The notes below the pieces were generated by a model. The model was not told where the DNA came from. It saw only the letters and a list, made by a program, of their open reading frames with translations, and searched no databases. A stretch of 64,000 nucleotides of DNA from JBEEOW01 sp041191405 (GTDB taxonomy: Bacteria > Bacteroidota > Bacteroidia > Cytophagales > UBA9547): assembly GCA_041191405.1 (NCBI GenBank), contig JBEEOW010000019.1:1-64000 (forward strand), read 5' to 3'. Made by a program: the position numbers and the translations under genes. Below are positions 9,422 through 18,295 of the stretch, one piece after another (the first letter of the stretch is position 1; each line of letters opens with the position of its first letter).

Positions 9422-9618
9422 TAGAAATTATCATAATCAGTAAAGAAAACTACACATAATCCTAGAGTAATACATATCAAATTTCCTATCATGTGATTAT
9501 CAGGATAAAGGTATTCATCAAAAAAGATGTCCAATGAATGCCAAACACCTCTCCAGAAGAAGATTAGTCCAACACCAATAGATGCAATTTTGAGTTTTCT
9601 TTTGTAATTATTGTTCAT
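9421..9618 (-). CDS. Small two-helix membrane protein
   Basis: 65 residues with two hydrophobic segments (about 10-22 and 43-58) joined by a loop with RGVWHSLDIFF and YLYPDN. I recall similar RGxWxLLDxYLFPxN small proteins in other bacteria and archaea, but have no function for them. It starts 3 bases after the stop of the preceding gene, so the two are almost certainly co-transcribed, and its end coincides with a strong terminator. That placement supports it being real despite its length. Confidence 0.65.
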   Translation of the reverse strand: MNNNYKRKLKIASIGVGLIFFWRGVWHSLDIFFDEYLYPDNHMIGNLICITLGLCVVFFTDYDNF

Positions 9619-9621
9619 TTT

Positions 9622-10170
9622 TTAAGGAGTTTTCATTGTTGTTGCAATTGCAGGAACTAAAGCGTCCATTGCAGCCATAGTTTGGGTTTTAATTGCTGCC
9701 CAACCAGCACCAGTTAAAATATATTTGTCGCAAGCTGCATTTTTACCTTCAAGCGGACCACCATCAGCTTCAGCACCTTTATGAATGAATTCAGTGATTT
9801 TGTATTCGTAAAAACCTTCTTTATACGTAAATGTAACCACATAATTTACTGTTCCCTTGTGAGTTATACCAATCATCGGACTTGGGTAAGCTACACTTAC
9901 ACTTCCTTTATATTGGAATATACCTTTAGCTACATCATCTTTTATAATATTTTTGGTGTCAGCTGTTAAGTTTTTCATTCTTGAGTGCAATTGGTCTTTG
10001 GTTCTTCCAGCCAAACTTGCTGAATCATAGTAAGTGATTTTTCCTGTTAAAGAGTCTATTGGGAAAGTTTTAGCTACTTTTCCTTTAGGAGCAGCTTTTT
10101 TGGTGTGTTGACCTTGTGCAAATACCATAAATGGCAAAGCAAGTAATAGAATAGCAAATAACTTTTTCAT
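9622..10170 (-). CDS. Secreted DUF4468-like protein
   Basis: 182 residues with signal peptide MKKLFAILLLALPFMVFAQ, a basic stretch (HTKKAAPKGKVAK), then a region like the TBP-like-fold DUF4468 of Bacteroidota: FPIDSLTGKITY, SASLAGRTKDQLHSR, an internal AYPSPMIGITHKGTVNY strand and YEYKITEF. Function of that family is unknown. It is first of a two-gene minus-strand unit with the 65-residue membrane protein. The upstream spacer is shared with a divergent outer-membrane-like gene. Confidence 0.75.
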   Translation of the reverse strand: MKKLFAILLLALPFMVFAQGQHTKKAAPKGKVAKTFPIDSLTGKITYYDSASLAGRTKDQLHSRMKNLTADTKNIIKDDVAKGIFQYKGSVSVAYPSPMIGITHKGTVNYVVTFTYKEGFYEYKITEFIHKGAEADGGPLEGKNAACDKYILTGAGWAAIKTQTMAAMDALVPAIATTMKTP

Positions 10171-10294
10171 GATTATATGATTTAGGTTTTACAAATTATG
10201 AAAAAATCCAACTCAATAGCAAAATATTACTAAAAAAATCAAAAAAATATGTAATTATTAAAATCAATATGATATAACTATGTTTTAATATTTT

Positions 10295-10302
10295 TACCTT
10301 TG
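10295..10302 (+). promoter_or_regulatory. Candidate -7 box
   Basis: TACCTTTG matches TAnnTTTG and ends 19 bases before the ATG at 10321. This makes the upstream in-frame TTG at 10300 an unlikely start. Confidence 0.4.
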
Positions 10303-10320
10303 AAACTTAAATTTTGTGTT

Positions 10321-11238
10321 ATGAAAAAGTTTGTTTCATCAATTCTTTTAATCCTCATTGTGTCCTCATTTAGTGTTGCACAAATAAAAAGAGCTCCAAT
10401 AAAATATCATGAAGATTCATTAAAAACAGTTCATCATGATACAATTGATGAACATTATGTTGAGTTTTATGGAATTAAATTTTTTACATTAAAATTTGGT
10501 GTTAATTCTTTCCCATTTGGAAGTAATACTATTGAATATTTGGCTGGTACTGCACCTAATAATTATGTTGGACAATCTGATTTTCAGTATGGAAAAGGTT
10601 ATGAAATTAAAGCAAATTATGGTAAATATATTTCTGAAAATATTGGTATTGAATGGAATTTTCAAGCTTTGATTGGAGGTAAAAATAGTATTTCGTACAG
10701 ATATAGTGACTCTTCATTAAATTTATCAGTTAGTAGTAGTTATTCAGTTAATTCTTTTTTAACTGGACCTTCAGTAACATATCAATCAAAAGGAGAGTAT
10801 TGGTTTCCTTATGTTAGGGCTGGACTTTTGCTTGGTTTTTCACAAAAAAATATAAATGAAACTGCTCACGTTTTTCAAAATTCGGGTGGTTATATCGGTA
10901 AGTTTAAACAAATTACAAGTGAATATGGTGGTTATACTACAGGTTATACAATTGATTTTGGTATCATGAAAAAAATAGATAAAAAACATTTGTTATTTGT
11001 AGAGGTTGGATATAATAATTTAAATCAGTCATTTAAAAATGCAACAGTTGATGAAGCAACATTTAATGGTAACGATGTACTTTACTCATACTCAACTCAA
11101 GAAAAAGAAACTATTTTTGTAGATAAACTTTCATCTACAAGTAATACTGACCCCAATAAACCTCTTGAAATTGAAAAATATAAAACAATATTAAATAGCA
11201 TCGGAATAAAATTTGGATGTAAATTTCTACTGTATTAA
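10321..11238 (+). CDS. Outer-membrane beta-barrel-like protein, unknown function
   Basis: 305 residues from the ATG at 10321, which begins a normal signal peptide (MKKFVSSILLILIVSSFSVAQ). The rest alternates hydrophobic and polar residues with many aromatic and Gly residues, and the last residues (GIKFGCKFLLY) form a barrel-closing type strand ending in an aromatic residue. This fits a small outer-membrane barrel. No specific family is recognised. The following gene, argD, has its own promoter-like box in the 73-base gap. Confidence 0.7.
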   Translation: MKKFVSSILLILIVSSFSVAQIKRAPIKYHEDSLKTVHHDTIDEHYVEFYGIKFFTLKFGVNSFPFGSNTIEYLAGTAPNNYVGQSDFQYGKGYEIKANYGKYISENIGIEWNFQALIGGKNSISYRYSDSSLNLSVSSSYSVNSFLTGPSVTYQSKGEYWFPYVRAGLLLGFSQKNINETAHVFQNSGGYIGKFKQITSEYGGYTTGYTIDFGIMKKIDKKHLLFVEVGYNNLNQSFKNATVDEATFNGNDVLYSYSTQEKETIFVDKLSSTSNTDPNKPLEIEKYKTILNSIGIKFGCKFLLY

Positions 11239-11280
11239 ACAATATTTCAATTTTTCAATCTGTAATTTATCAAAAAACAA

Positions 11281-11288
11281 TACATTTG
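11281..11288 (+). promoter_or_regulatory. Candidate -7 box for the argD unit
   Basis: TACATTTG matches TAnnTTTG, 23 bases before the ATG at 11312. It supports that start over the longer open frame from 11213. Confidence 0.45.
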
Positions 11289-11311
11289 TATTTCAATTAA
11301 GCTCTAAAACT

Positions 11312-12457
11312 ATGAATATATTTGACGTTTATCCGATTTATGATATTGAGCCTGTGAAGGCTAAAGCTGAATGGTTGTGGGACAAAGATGGTGTAAAATA
11401 CCTTGATTTATATGGCGGACATGCAGTAATTTCAATCGGACACACTCATCCTCATTACGTTAACAAAATATCTAATCAGTTAAACAATATTGGTTTTTAT
11501 TCTAATTCAGTAAAAATTGGTTTGCAACAAGAACTTGCCGACAAGCTTGGTGCTCTTTCTGGATTAAATGATTACCAACTTTTTTTATGTAGTTCAGGAG
11601 CTGAAGCAAATGAAAATGCTTTAAAATTGGCTTCTTTTGCCAATGGAAGAAAAAAAGTGGTTTCTTTTTCTAAATCTTTTCACGGTCGTACTTCATTAGC
11701 TGTTGCTGCAACTGATAATAAATCGTTGATTGCACCTGTAAATGAAACTGAAAATGTTGATTTTCTTCCATTTAATGATGTTGAAGCTTTAGAAAATTAC
11801 TTTGCTGTAAATGGTGAGCAAGTATCATCTGTAATTATTGAAGGTATTCAAGGTGTTGGTGGAATTAACATTGCATCTGACGAGTTTTTACAGAAAATCA
11901 GAAGTTTATGTGATACATATGGTGCATACTTTATTGCCGATTCAGTTCAATGTGGTTACGGACGTAGTGGTAAATTTTTCGCACATAGTTACAGTGGCGT
12001 AAAAGCTGATATTTACTCTATGGCTAAAGGTATGGGAAATGGATTTCCTGTTGCAGGAATTGTTATTTCACCAAAACTGAAAGCTAAATATGGTATGTTA
12101 GGTACTACTTTTGGTGGAAACCATTTGGCTTGTGCTGCCGCAATTGCTGTATTAGATGTTATTAAAGATGAAAATTTAATTGCTCGTGCAAATGAAATGG
12201 GCGAGTATTTAACTGATAACTTAAAAGGTTTAGAGGAAGTAGTTGAAGTACGTGGTCGTGGATTAATGATTGGTATTGAATTCGATTTCCCAATTGAAAA
12301 CCTAAGAAATAAATTAGTACATGACCATAAAATATTTGTAGGTAATGCTTACAATAAAAATGTGTTGCGTGTACTTCCTGCATTGAATGTAAGTAAAGAA
12401 AGCTTGGATATTTTCCTTGATGCTTTACACAAAACTTACAAAAAAATCAATTCATAA
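11312..12457 (+). CDS. argD: Acetyl- or succinylornithine aminotransferase
   Basis: PLP-dependent class III aminotransferase of arginine synthesis, transferring an amino group between glutamate and the acylated semialdehyde. 381 residues from the ATG at 11312. Key parts: SSGAEANENALK (94-105), SFHGRT (122-127), Asp210 in IADSVQCGYGRSG, and the PLP Lys239 in SMAKGMGNGFP. The usual Asp-Glu pair before the Val-Gln reads Asp-Ser here. The neighbouring carbamoyltransferase looks succinylornithine-specific, so the true substrate may be the succinylated one. First gene of the arg cluster, 29 bases before the next. Confidence 0.93.
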   Translation: MNIFDVYPIYDIEPVKAKAEWLWDKDGVKYLDLYGGHAVISIGHTHPHYVNKISNQLNNIGFYSNSVKIGLQQELADKLGALSGLNDYQLFLCSSGAEANENALKLASFANGRKKVVSFSKSFHGRTSLAVAATDNKSLIAPVNETENVDFLPFNDVEALENYFAVNGEQVSSVIIEGIQGVGGINIASDEFLQKIRSLCDTYGAYFIADSVQCGYGRSGKFFAHSYSGVKADIYSMAKGMGNGFPVAGIVISPKLKAKYGMLGTTFGGNHLACAAAIAVLDVIKDENLIARANEMGEYLTDNLKGLEEVVEVRGRGLMIGIEFDFPIENLRNKLVHDHKIFVGNAYNKNVLRVLPALNVSKESLDIFLDALHKTYKKINS

Positions 12458-12486
12458 TTCTGATATAGCAATATTTCAATATTAAA

Positions 12487-13461
12487 ATGAAAAACTTCAC
12501 TTCTGTTCACGACATCAATAATTTAGATGAACTTGTTAAGCAAGCACTTGAACTTAAAAGTAATCCTCACGCATACAAACATTTAGGTCAGAATAAAACC
12601 ATTGGATTGATATTTTTGAATCCAAGTTTGAGAACAAGATTAAGTACTCAAATTGCTGCCTCTAACCTTGGTATGAGTGTTATTGTGATGAACATGGACA
12701 AAGAAGGTTGGGCTCTTGAAACAGGCGATGGTGTAGTAATGAATGGCACTACTGTAGAGCACATTCGTGAAGCTGCGGCTGTAATGGGCGAGTATTGCGA
12801 TATTATTGGCGTGAGAGCTTTCCCTAAGTTGGTTGACAAAGAGGAAGATTATTCAGAAGATTTTTTCAATAAATTTATCAAGTATGCTAATGTGCCTATT
12901 GTTAGCTTAGAATCAGCTACTTTACACCCTTTGCAATCACTTGCTGATGTTATTACAATTACTGAAGAACGTGCATCGAACCCAAAATTTGCAAACGGTC
13001 GTAAACCTAAAGTTGTATTAACTTGGGCTCCACATATTAAAGCTATTCCTCAAGCAGTGGCAAACTCATGTGCTGAATGGATGAATGTAGCTGATGTTGA
13101 TTTTGTAATTACTCACCCAGTTGGATATGAGCTTGATACAAAGTTTACAGGTAATGCTACAATTACCAACAACCAAGACGAAGCATTGAAAGATGCTGAT
13201 TTTGTGTATGTTAAAAACTGGTCAACCTATACTGAATATGGAAAAGTAATTTGTAATGATCCAAGTTGGATGCTTACAAATGAAAAACTTAAAATCACCA
13301 ACGATGCACAAGTTATGCATTGTTTGCCAGTTCGTAGAGGTGTTGAATTATCTGACGAAATACTTGATGGACCAAAATCATTGGTTTTAAAACAAGCTAA
13401 CAACCGCACTTGGGCAGCTCAGGCAGTTATTAAACAAATGCTTGAGGGGTTGGTTAAGTAA
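12487..13461 (+). CDS. argF': N-succinylornithine (or N-acetylornithine) carbamoyltransferase
   Basis: Transfers carbamoyl phosphate to an acylated ornithine, the route Bacteroidota use instead of ordinary ornithine carbamoyltransferase. 324 residues, with the carbamoyl-phosphate loop SLRTR at 47-51, HPLQSLAD in the middle, and HCLPVRRG near 280. Known family work (recalled) shows that a single residue after MNG/MDG decides specificity: Glu in the Xanthomonas acetyl enzyme, Pro in the Bacteroides succinyl enzyme. Here the aligned residue is Val90, in MNGTTVEHI, and the Lys that is carboxylated in the acetyl enzyme appears to be Gln. Both favour succinylornithine. It lies between argD and argB. 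Confidence 0.9.
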   Translation: MKNFTSVHDINNLDELVKQALELKSNPHAYKHLGQNKTIGLIFLNPSLRTRLSTQIAASNLGMSVIVMNMDKEGWALETGDGVVMNGTTVEHIREAAAVMGEYCDIIGVRAFPKLVDKEEDYSEDFFNKFIKYANVPIVSLESATLHPLQSLADVITITEERASNPKFANGRKPKVVLTWAPHIKAIPQAVANSCAEWMNVADVDFVITHPVGYELDTKFTGNATITNNQDEALKDADFVYVKNWSTYTEYGKVICNDPSWMLTNEKLKITNDAQVMHCLPVRRGVELSDEILDGPKSLVLKQANNRTWAAQAVIKQMLEGLVK

Positions 13462-13520
13462 CAATTTTCTGTTATCAACGAAGAAAAAGTTAACTGTCTT
13501 TTTAACAACTTATATTTACT

Positions 13521-13817
13521 TTGGATATAACGATTTTAATTCCATTTATTATTATATTAGTGTTAATATTTTTATTTAACACCAAATTACCTAATCTAAA
13601 AAAGCCTAAATTGATATTTTGGCTAATTAATATTATATTAGGTGTACTGATTCTATTTTTTATGATAGCTGATTTAGGTGGAAATCCTCCTAGTGGTTCG
13701 ATGGGGCTATATTTTACAAATTCAATCATATTTTTAGTAATTACTTGCACATTACTAATTATTTTCAATTTGATTTGGTTTATTTTTAGAATAATTAGAA
13801 ATATAAGAAAGACTTGA
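13521..13817 (+). CDS. Small three-helix membrane protein
   Basis: 98 residues with hydrophobic stretches at about 3-19, 32-50 and 67-92, and a conserved-looking LGGNPPSGSMGLYF loop. It starts with TTG at 13521; there is no ATG before mid-protein and the frame is closed upstream at 13503. It sits between argF' and argB, with a positively charged C-terminus (FRIIRNIRKT) that would be cytoplasmic. Not recognised. A minus-strand ORF over the same bases is a shadow. Confidence 0.55.
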   Translation: MDITILIPFIIILVLIFLFNTKLPNLKKPKLIFWLINIILGVLILFFMIADLGGNPPSGSMGLYFTNSIIFLVITCTLLIIFNLIWFIFRIIRNIRKT

Positions 13818-13847
13818 ATTTTAAATTATTTATAGGGATCTTTCGCA

Positions 13848-13894
13848 GTCGCTCGGCTCTGCCGAGTGACGATTATGAAATAGGCATCTTGCCT
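13848..13894. repeat. Pair of GC-rich hairpins, REP-like
   Basis: A 10-bp stem (13848-13857 with 13861-13870, one G-T pair) and a 5-bp stem (13882-13886 with 13890-13894), each closing a TCT loop. They are far more GC-rich than the surroundings and lack a T-tract, so they look more like a dispersed palindromic unit than a terminator. Confidence 0.5.
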
Positions 13895-13916
13895 CCTTAT
13901 TATAATTAAAAATCGT

Positions 13917-14087
13917 ATGTTCAATAAAATAATTATACTATCAATATTTTTATTTCCAATTTCGTTTTTAGGTCTTGCTCAAACTAAAAACGGAATTTGG
14001 TTTTATCCATCTAAGGCTCAAAAAATTAATGGTTACCCAATCATCCAACACAGCGTTGGACAATTAAAACATATTAATAATCAATAA
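13917..14087 (+). CDS. 56-residue secreted mini-protein in the arg cluster
   Basis: ATG at 13917, TAA at 14085-14087, three bases before argB. The first 21 residues (MFNKIIILSIFLFPISFLGLA) are a good signal peptide, followed by a 35-residue polar tail with KNGIWFYPSKAQKINGYP. It is too short for most gene finders. The signal peptide and tight spacing to argB argue that it is translated; the function is unknown. It could also be a remnant of a longer secreted protein. Confidence 0.5.
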   Translation: MFNKIIILSIFLFPISFLGLAQTKNGIWFYPSKAQKINGYPIIQHSVGQLKHINNQ

Positions 14088-14090
14088 ACT

Positions 14091-14876
14091 ATGGAAAAAT
14101 TATACGTTATAAAAGTTGGTGGAAATATCATTGATAATTCTGAGGCTTTGGCTCATTTTTTAACTGACTTTGCTTCTTTAAAAGGCAATAAAATTCTTGT
14201 ACATGGAGGAGGAAAAGTAGCTACTTATATCGGTGAAAAACTTGGTATTGAAGCCAAAATGGTTGATGGTAGAAGAATTACCGACAAAGAAACGCTTGAA
14301 GTTGTAACAATGGTGTATGGCGGTTTAATAAACAAACAAATTGTTGCTGCACTACAAGCTCGAGAGTGTAATGCTTTGGGTTTAAGTGGTGCGGATGGAA
14401 ATGCCATTTTATCTGTAAAACGCCCAGTGAAGGATGTAGATTATGGTTTTGTTGGTGATGTAAAAAATGTAAACCACGAGTTTTTACACCATTTAATTAG
14501 TTTTGGTATTACGCCAATTGTAGCTCCACTTACCCATGACAAACAAGGTAATATGCTCAATACTAATGCAGATACAGTTGCTTCATCATTGGCTATTGCT
14601 TTAGCTAATCATTATGAAGTTGAGTTAATTTATTGTTTTGAATTAAAAGGCGTATTAGAGGATTTTGAAAACAAAGATTCTGTAATTTCAGAAATAACAC
14701 CTTCAAAATATGAAACACTGAAACAAGCTGGCATTATAAACAAAGGAATGATTCCTAAATTAGATAATGCTTTTAAAGCTATTGCTGATGGTGTTTCGGC
14801 TGTAAGAATTGCGCATGCGGATGATTTAGTGGCAATTATCAATGACAAACAAGTAAAAGGTACTAAGTTGATGTAA
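14091..14876 (+). CDS. argB: Acetylglutamate kinase (possibly succinylglutamate)
   Basis: Second step of acylated arginine synthesis: phosphorylates N-acetyl-L-glutamate. 261 residues of the amino-acid-kinase fold, with VIKVGGNII (6-14), VHGGGK (38-43), LGLSGADG in the middle and MIPKLDNA near the end. It lacks the extra N-terminal helix of the hexameric arginine-inhibited enzymes, so direct feedback inhibition is unlikely (inference from length, as in E. coli). Last gene of the arg cluster. argC, argE, argG and argH are not in this window. Confidence 0.94.
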   Translation: MEKLYVIKVGGNIIDNSEALAHFLTDFASLKGNKILVHGGGKVATYIGEKLGIEAKMVDGRRITDKETLEVVTMVYGGLINKQIVAALQARECNALGLSGADGNAILSVKRPVKDVDYGFVGDVKNVNHEFLHHLISFGITPIVAPLTHDKQGNMLNTNADTVASSLAIALANHYEVELIYCFELKGVLEDFENKDSVISEITPSKYETLKQAGIINKGMIPKLDNAFKAIADGVSAVRIAHADDLVAIINDKQVKGTKLM

Positions 14877-14879
14877 ATA

Positions 14880-14921
14880 AAAAAATGTGGAAGTTTAAAA
14901 AAAGTAACTTCCACATTTTTT
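14880..14921. terminator. Bidirectional terminator between argB and porP/sprF
   Basis: A 16-bp perfect stem (14880-14895 with 14906-14921) with A/T runs on both sides, between two convergent genes. It touches the stop of the minus-strand gene. Confidence 0.88.
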
Positions 14922-16036
14922 TATTGATTTTGTGATTTTTTTCTGAATTGAGGGTGAGTTGGGGGGCACTTTATTTTTGATTTATGTTTATTTGGAGCTT
15001 TTGAAAATGGTCGATTATGGTATAAAATACTAAATTCAATAGCACCTTTGTTATTGGTTGCTGGTGTTAAATTACTTATGTTTATATCATAACTAAGTCC
15101 AAATGTCCATTTGTTATAATTATATTTTAACATTGGATACAATGCATCTGTAGCAATAGTATTATTATATTTCCCAACTAATCTGTAACCTATACCCAAT
15201 TGAAAGTATTTGTCGGTTTGTTCTGAGTATCTAAATGATGCATTAAATATAGATTCAGTGGCTGGTCCTTGTTTCATTAAAATTAACAATGGTACAATGC
15301 TCCAATTTGATTTTAATGGAATTACCATATCATGTGTAAAACTGAACAATGGATATATTTTACTACTAACAATGTTTTGTTTTATAAATTTTTGATTTGC
15401 TTGATTTACATGTAAGTAAGCAAAATGTGATTTGAAATTTATTCCATAATGAGGTAACCAAGATAAACCAACCCCTGTACCTAAATCGCCATAATTTATT
15501 GAGTTATGGTAAAGCGGTTCTCCATTTGCATTGGTAGGAACATATTCCTTACCATTCCATTGACTATCAAAAGTTGCTTTTGATAAATCTAAACTTTTAT
15601 TTACAAATGTGTAATTAAAACCAATTGATAAAAACTTATCTGCATTATAACTTATTGATTGGTGATATGCTAAAAATGTACCAACTTGTCGAGTTGATAA
15701 GTTTAAATCACCTGCTTGATCATATAATGTGGATATGCCAATTCCAATCATATTATTTCCTAACCATGACATATTACTAATATTTCCATCAACACTAAAG
15801 TGTGATGTTATATATGGTGTTTTTTGACTTATATATGGTGATTCAATACTTCTCCATTGCTGACGAAAAATAGAAGCTACTCTTATGGTATTTTTATAAT
15901 GTTCATAATCAAACATTCCTGTATTTGATGGAGAATTATATAAGAAATTTGTTTGAAATTGAGAAAAATGTGCATCTTGTGCTTTACATAATAAAGCAAA
16001 TTGAAATAATATTAATATGTAAATATATCTACTCAA
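14921..16036 (-). CDS. PorP/SprF family T9SS membrane protein
   Basis: 371 residues: signal peptide ending in KAQ, then the family's opening DAHFSQFQTNFLYNSPSNTG (the xxxxxQYxxNxxxxNPAxxG pattern), and alternating beta strands up to about residue 350, then a basic tail (HKSKIKCPPTHPQFRKKS). PorP/SprF proteins are outer-membrane barrels that help secrete or anchor type B CTD cargo. The start codon overlaps the stop of the upstream CHU_C-tailed gene by 8 bases. That arrangement is common for a cargo and its dedicated SprF-like partner, so the pair probably works together. Confidence 0.9.
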   Translation of the reverse strand: MSRYIYILILFQFALLCKAQDAHFSQFQTNFLYNSPSNTGMFDYEHYKNTIRVASIFRQQWRSIESPYISQKTPYITSHFSVDGNISNMSWLGNNMIGIGISTLYDQAGDLNLSTRQVGTFLAYHQSISYNADKFLSIGFNYTFVNKSLDLSKATFDSQWNGKEYVPTNANGEPLYHNSINYGDLGTGVGLSWLPHYGINFKSHFAYLHVNQANQKFIKQNIVSSKIYPLFSFTHDMVIPLKSNWSIVPLLILMKQGPATESIFNASFRYSEQTDKYFQLGIGYRLVGKYNNTIATDALYPMLKYNYNKWTFGLSYDINISNLTPATNNKGAIEFSILYHNRPFSKAPNKHKSKIKCPPTHPQFRKKSQNQ

Positions 16037-18191
16037 CTAAAGTTATATTACCTTCTTTATGAACTGATTCTCCATCCCAAAATGTGACTTCTGCAGTATA
16101 AACAAATACTTGAGGTGTAAGTTTTTGACCTTTATATACGCCGTCCCAACCTTTGTTTATATTTTCTGTAGTAAATATTTCTTCTCCCCATCTATTAAAT
16201 AATCTAAATTTTACTGATTGTATATTAATACCTCTTACATATAAAATATCATTAATCCCATCACCATTTGGAGTAAAAGTATTGGGAATATATAAGTTTT
16301 TTAAACAAGAATCAGGGGATAATAAAGTTACTTTTTGGAATTTTATATCTGAATTATTGAATTTTACAGAAACAAAATATTCTCCTTCTTTAGTATAAGT
16401 ATGAGAAGGATTAAATTTAGTTGAGATATTTCCATCACCAAAATCCCATAGCCAGTCTCTAGCAGTAATACAAGTTGAATCAAAGTTTTTGTATTTTCCT
16501 AAAAAATTCAATTGTGCAGGTGCACATCTTTCTTGATTAACAATAATATCAACTTCAGGTATTGATGTTGGTCGAACTTTTAATGTGAAAAATGCTGAAT
16601 CTCTACAGCCAAAACTATTTGAACCAATTACTTTAAATTTAGTTGTTTGAGAAACAGTTGCAACTGGGTTGTTACATGTATTACATGATAGAGGAAATGT
16701 AGGTGACCAAGTGTAAGTGTCGGCACCAAAAACTAACAATTGTGTTGGATTCCTAACACAAACTAAGGAATCTCCTAAAAAATTTAAATCAGGTTTTGGA
16801 AAAATAGTTACAGATCTATCCAAAGTATCTGTACAACCATTTTCGTTATATGCTACTAGTTTTACAAAGTTTGTACCTGTTTGATTAAATTTATATTTTA
16901 GAGATTTACCAACAAGAGTATCGTTATAATTATTATTGAAAATCCATTTGTGTTTGATTGTATTTCCTTCTGATAATACACTATTACTAAACAATGTTAC
17001 CGAATCATTTAAACAAGAGTTTGCAATTGAGAAATCAGCACCAGTTACAGTATTGTATACTTTTACTTGTGTAGTGGCAGTATCTGCACAGTAAAGACCC
17101 GGATTTGAAATTAAGGTTGCAGTATAAAAACCTACGCCAGGATAGGTGTAGGATGGAGCATATTTTGAAGACGTATCTTTGTCGGTTGTAGGGTCTCCAA
17201 AATTCCATGAATAAAATGCAGCTCCAATACTTTTATTTATAAACTGTACATTAAAATCAGATTTACAAAGTAAAATCACTTCTGGTACAGTTGCTTTAGG
17301 CTTATCCAAACAATCAACAACATTAAATTGAAAATCACGATAATGGATTGCAATTAATTTTCCATTTCTATATTCTTTAACATTTACACCAACTACATAT
17401 TGCCCTATTTGATTAGGAAATGCAGTTAAAACTCCTGTTACTGGGTCAATAGCCATTGGAGGATTACCACCAAGTTGATTATTTATACTATATCCATTTT
17501 CAAAAACAACATTTTTATAAGGAGGACTAGCCGCTGGTACTGGATATATTCCAAACCTTGTGGTATCTCCACCCAAAAAAGGAGCATTCAAATCATATAC
17601 AAGCGAATCTCCGTCAATATCTATAGCTGAGTGGTCAAATTTTAAAGGAAAATTATTACATATAAAAATAGGAGGGAATCGTTTAAAAGATGGAGAACTA
17701 TTATTTAATGCTACAGTTGAATCCATTTCTAAATTTGTCCAATAGGTAGCTCCTGAATACCCAGGATCAATTATATTGTTAATAGTTTGATTTCTACAAC
17801 AACGTTGATAAGCTAAAACATATCCTTCTTTTTCATATTCTAAAATTACTCTAGTTGTCATTACAGCTTCTTCAACACAAACATTACCAGGGGGAGCTTT
17901 GCATGAATCTGGTGACAGAAGAGGTAATTTTACAGCAATAGGATTATTAATTGCTACAATCCCCATATATGCACCATCACTTTTTCGGTAGAAAGTAATA
18001 TAAGTCGGATTGTCAAAAGGAGGATCACCGTTGTAACAGTCCCTATACATTTTTAATGTAATTTCGTAAACTTTACTCCCTAAGTATTTGTAAGACAGTT
18101 CACCACCAATAATATGAGTTGCTTTTGTTTGAAAAGCAAAACACATTATTGCAATTATTATTAAATATCTATTAAAGATTAATTTAAACAT
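16029..18191 (-). CDS. Large surface protein with PKD domains and a CHU_C (gliding-associated) C-terminus
   Basis: 720 residues. A signal peptide is followed by THIIGGELSYKYLG and YRDCYNGDPP, typical of the N-terminal domain of large Bacteroidota surface proteins. Two PKD-like domains are visible (YSWNFGDP near 325 and DWLWDFGDG near 580). The last 85 residues, from YIPNTFTPNGDGIND through FNRWGEEIF to GWDGVYKG, form the CHU_C / type B T9SS CTD. It should be exported by T9SS and held on or released from the surface. It is translationally coupled to the PorP/SprF gene that follows. Cys-rich segments (GDSCKAPPGNVC-like) may be disulfide-bonded. Ligand unknown. Confidence 0.92.
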   Translation of the reverse strand: MFKLIFNRYLIIIAIMCFAFQTKATHIIGGELSYKYLGSKVYEITLKMYRDCYNGDPPFDNPTYITFYRKSDGAYMGIVAINNPIAVKLPLLSPDSCKAPPGNVCVEEAVMTTRVILEYEKEGYVLAYQRCCRNQTINNIIDPGYSGATYWTNLEMDSTVALNNSSPSFKRFPPIFICNNFPLKFDHSAIDIDGDSLVYDLNAPFLGGDTTRFGIYPVPAASPPYKNVVFENGYSINNQLGGNPPMAIDPVTGVLTAFPNQIGQYVVGVNVKEYRNGKLIAIHYRDFQFNVVDCLDKPKATVPEVILLCKSDFNVQFINKSIGAAFYSWNFGDPTTDKDTSSKYAPSYTYPGVGFYTATLISNPGLYCADTATTQVKVYNTVTGADFSIANSCLNDSVTLFSNSVLSEGNTIKHKWIFNNNYNDTLVGKSLKYKFNQTGTNFVKLVAYNENGCTDTLDRSVTIFPKPDLNFLGDSLVCVRNPTQLLVFGADTYTWSPTFPLSCNTCNNPVATVSQTTKFKVIGSNSFGCRDSAFFTLKVRPTSIPEVDIIVNQERCAPAQLNFLGKYKNFDSTCITARDWLWDFGDGNISTKFNPSHTYTKEGEYFVSVKFNNSDIKFQKVTLLSPDSCLKNLYIPNTFTPNGDGINDILYVRGINIQSVKFRLFNRWGEEIFTTENINKGWDGVYKGQKLTPQVFVYTAEVTFWDGESVHKEGNITLVE

Positions 18192-18295
18192 TAATTGGTT
18201 TGGTCTAATAAAACTAAAATTAAATAAATTATTTCAAAGTATAGTTATAAATACTATTAATAGTAATATAATAACCGATAAAAGTGATATTTTTT

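Noticed and set aside
11213..11311. Longer N-terminus for argD
   Set aside because: It overlaps the previous gene and a TACATTTG box; the family start fits the ATG at 11312.
13502..13768. Minus-strand 88-residue ORF opposite the small membrane protein
   Set aside because: The plus-strand ORF has clear membrane helices and fits the operon direction; the minus-strand one looks like its shadow.
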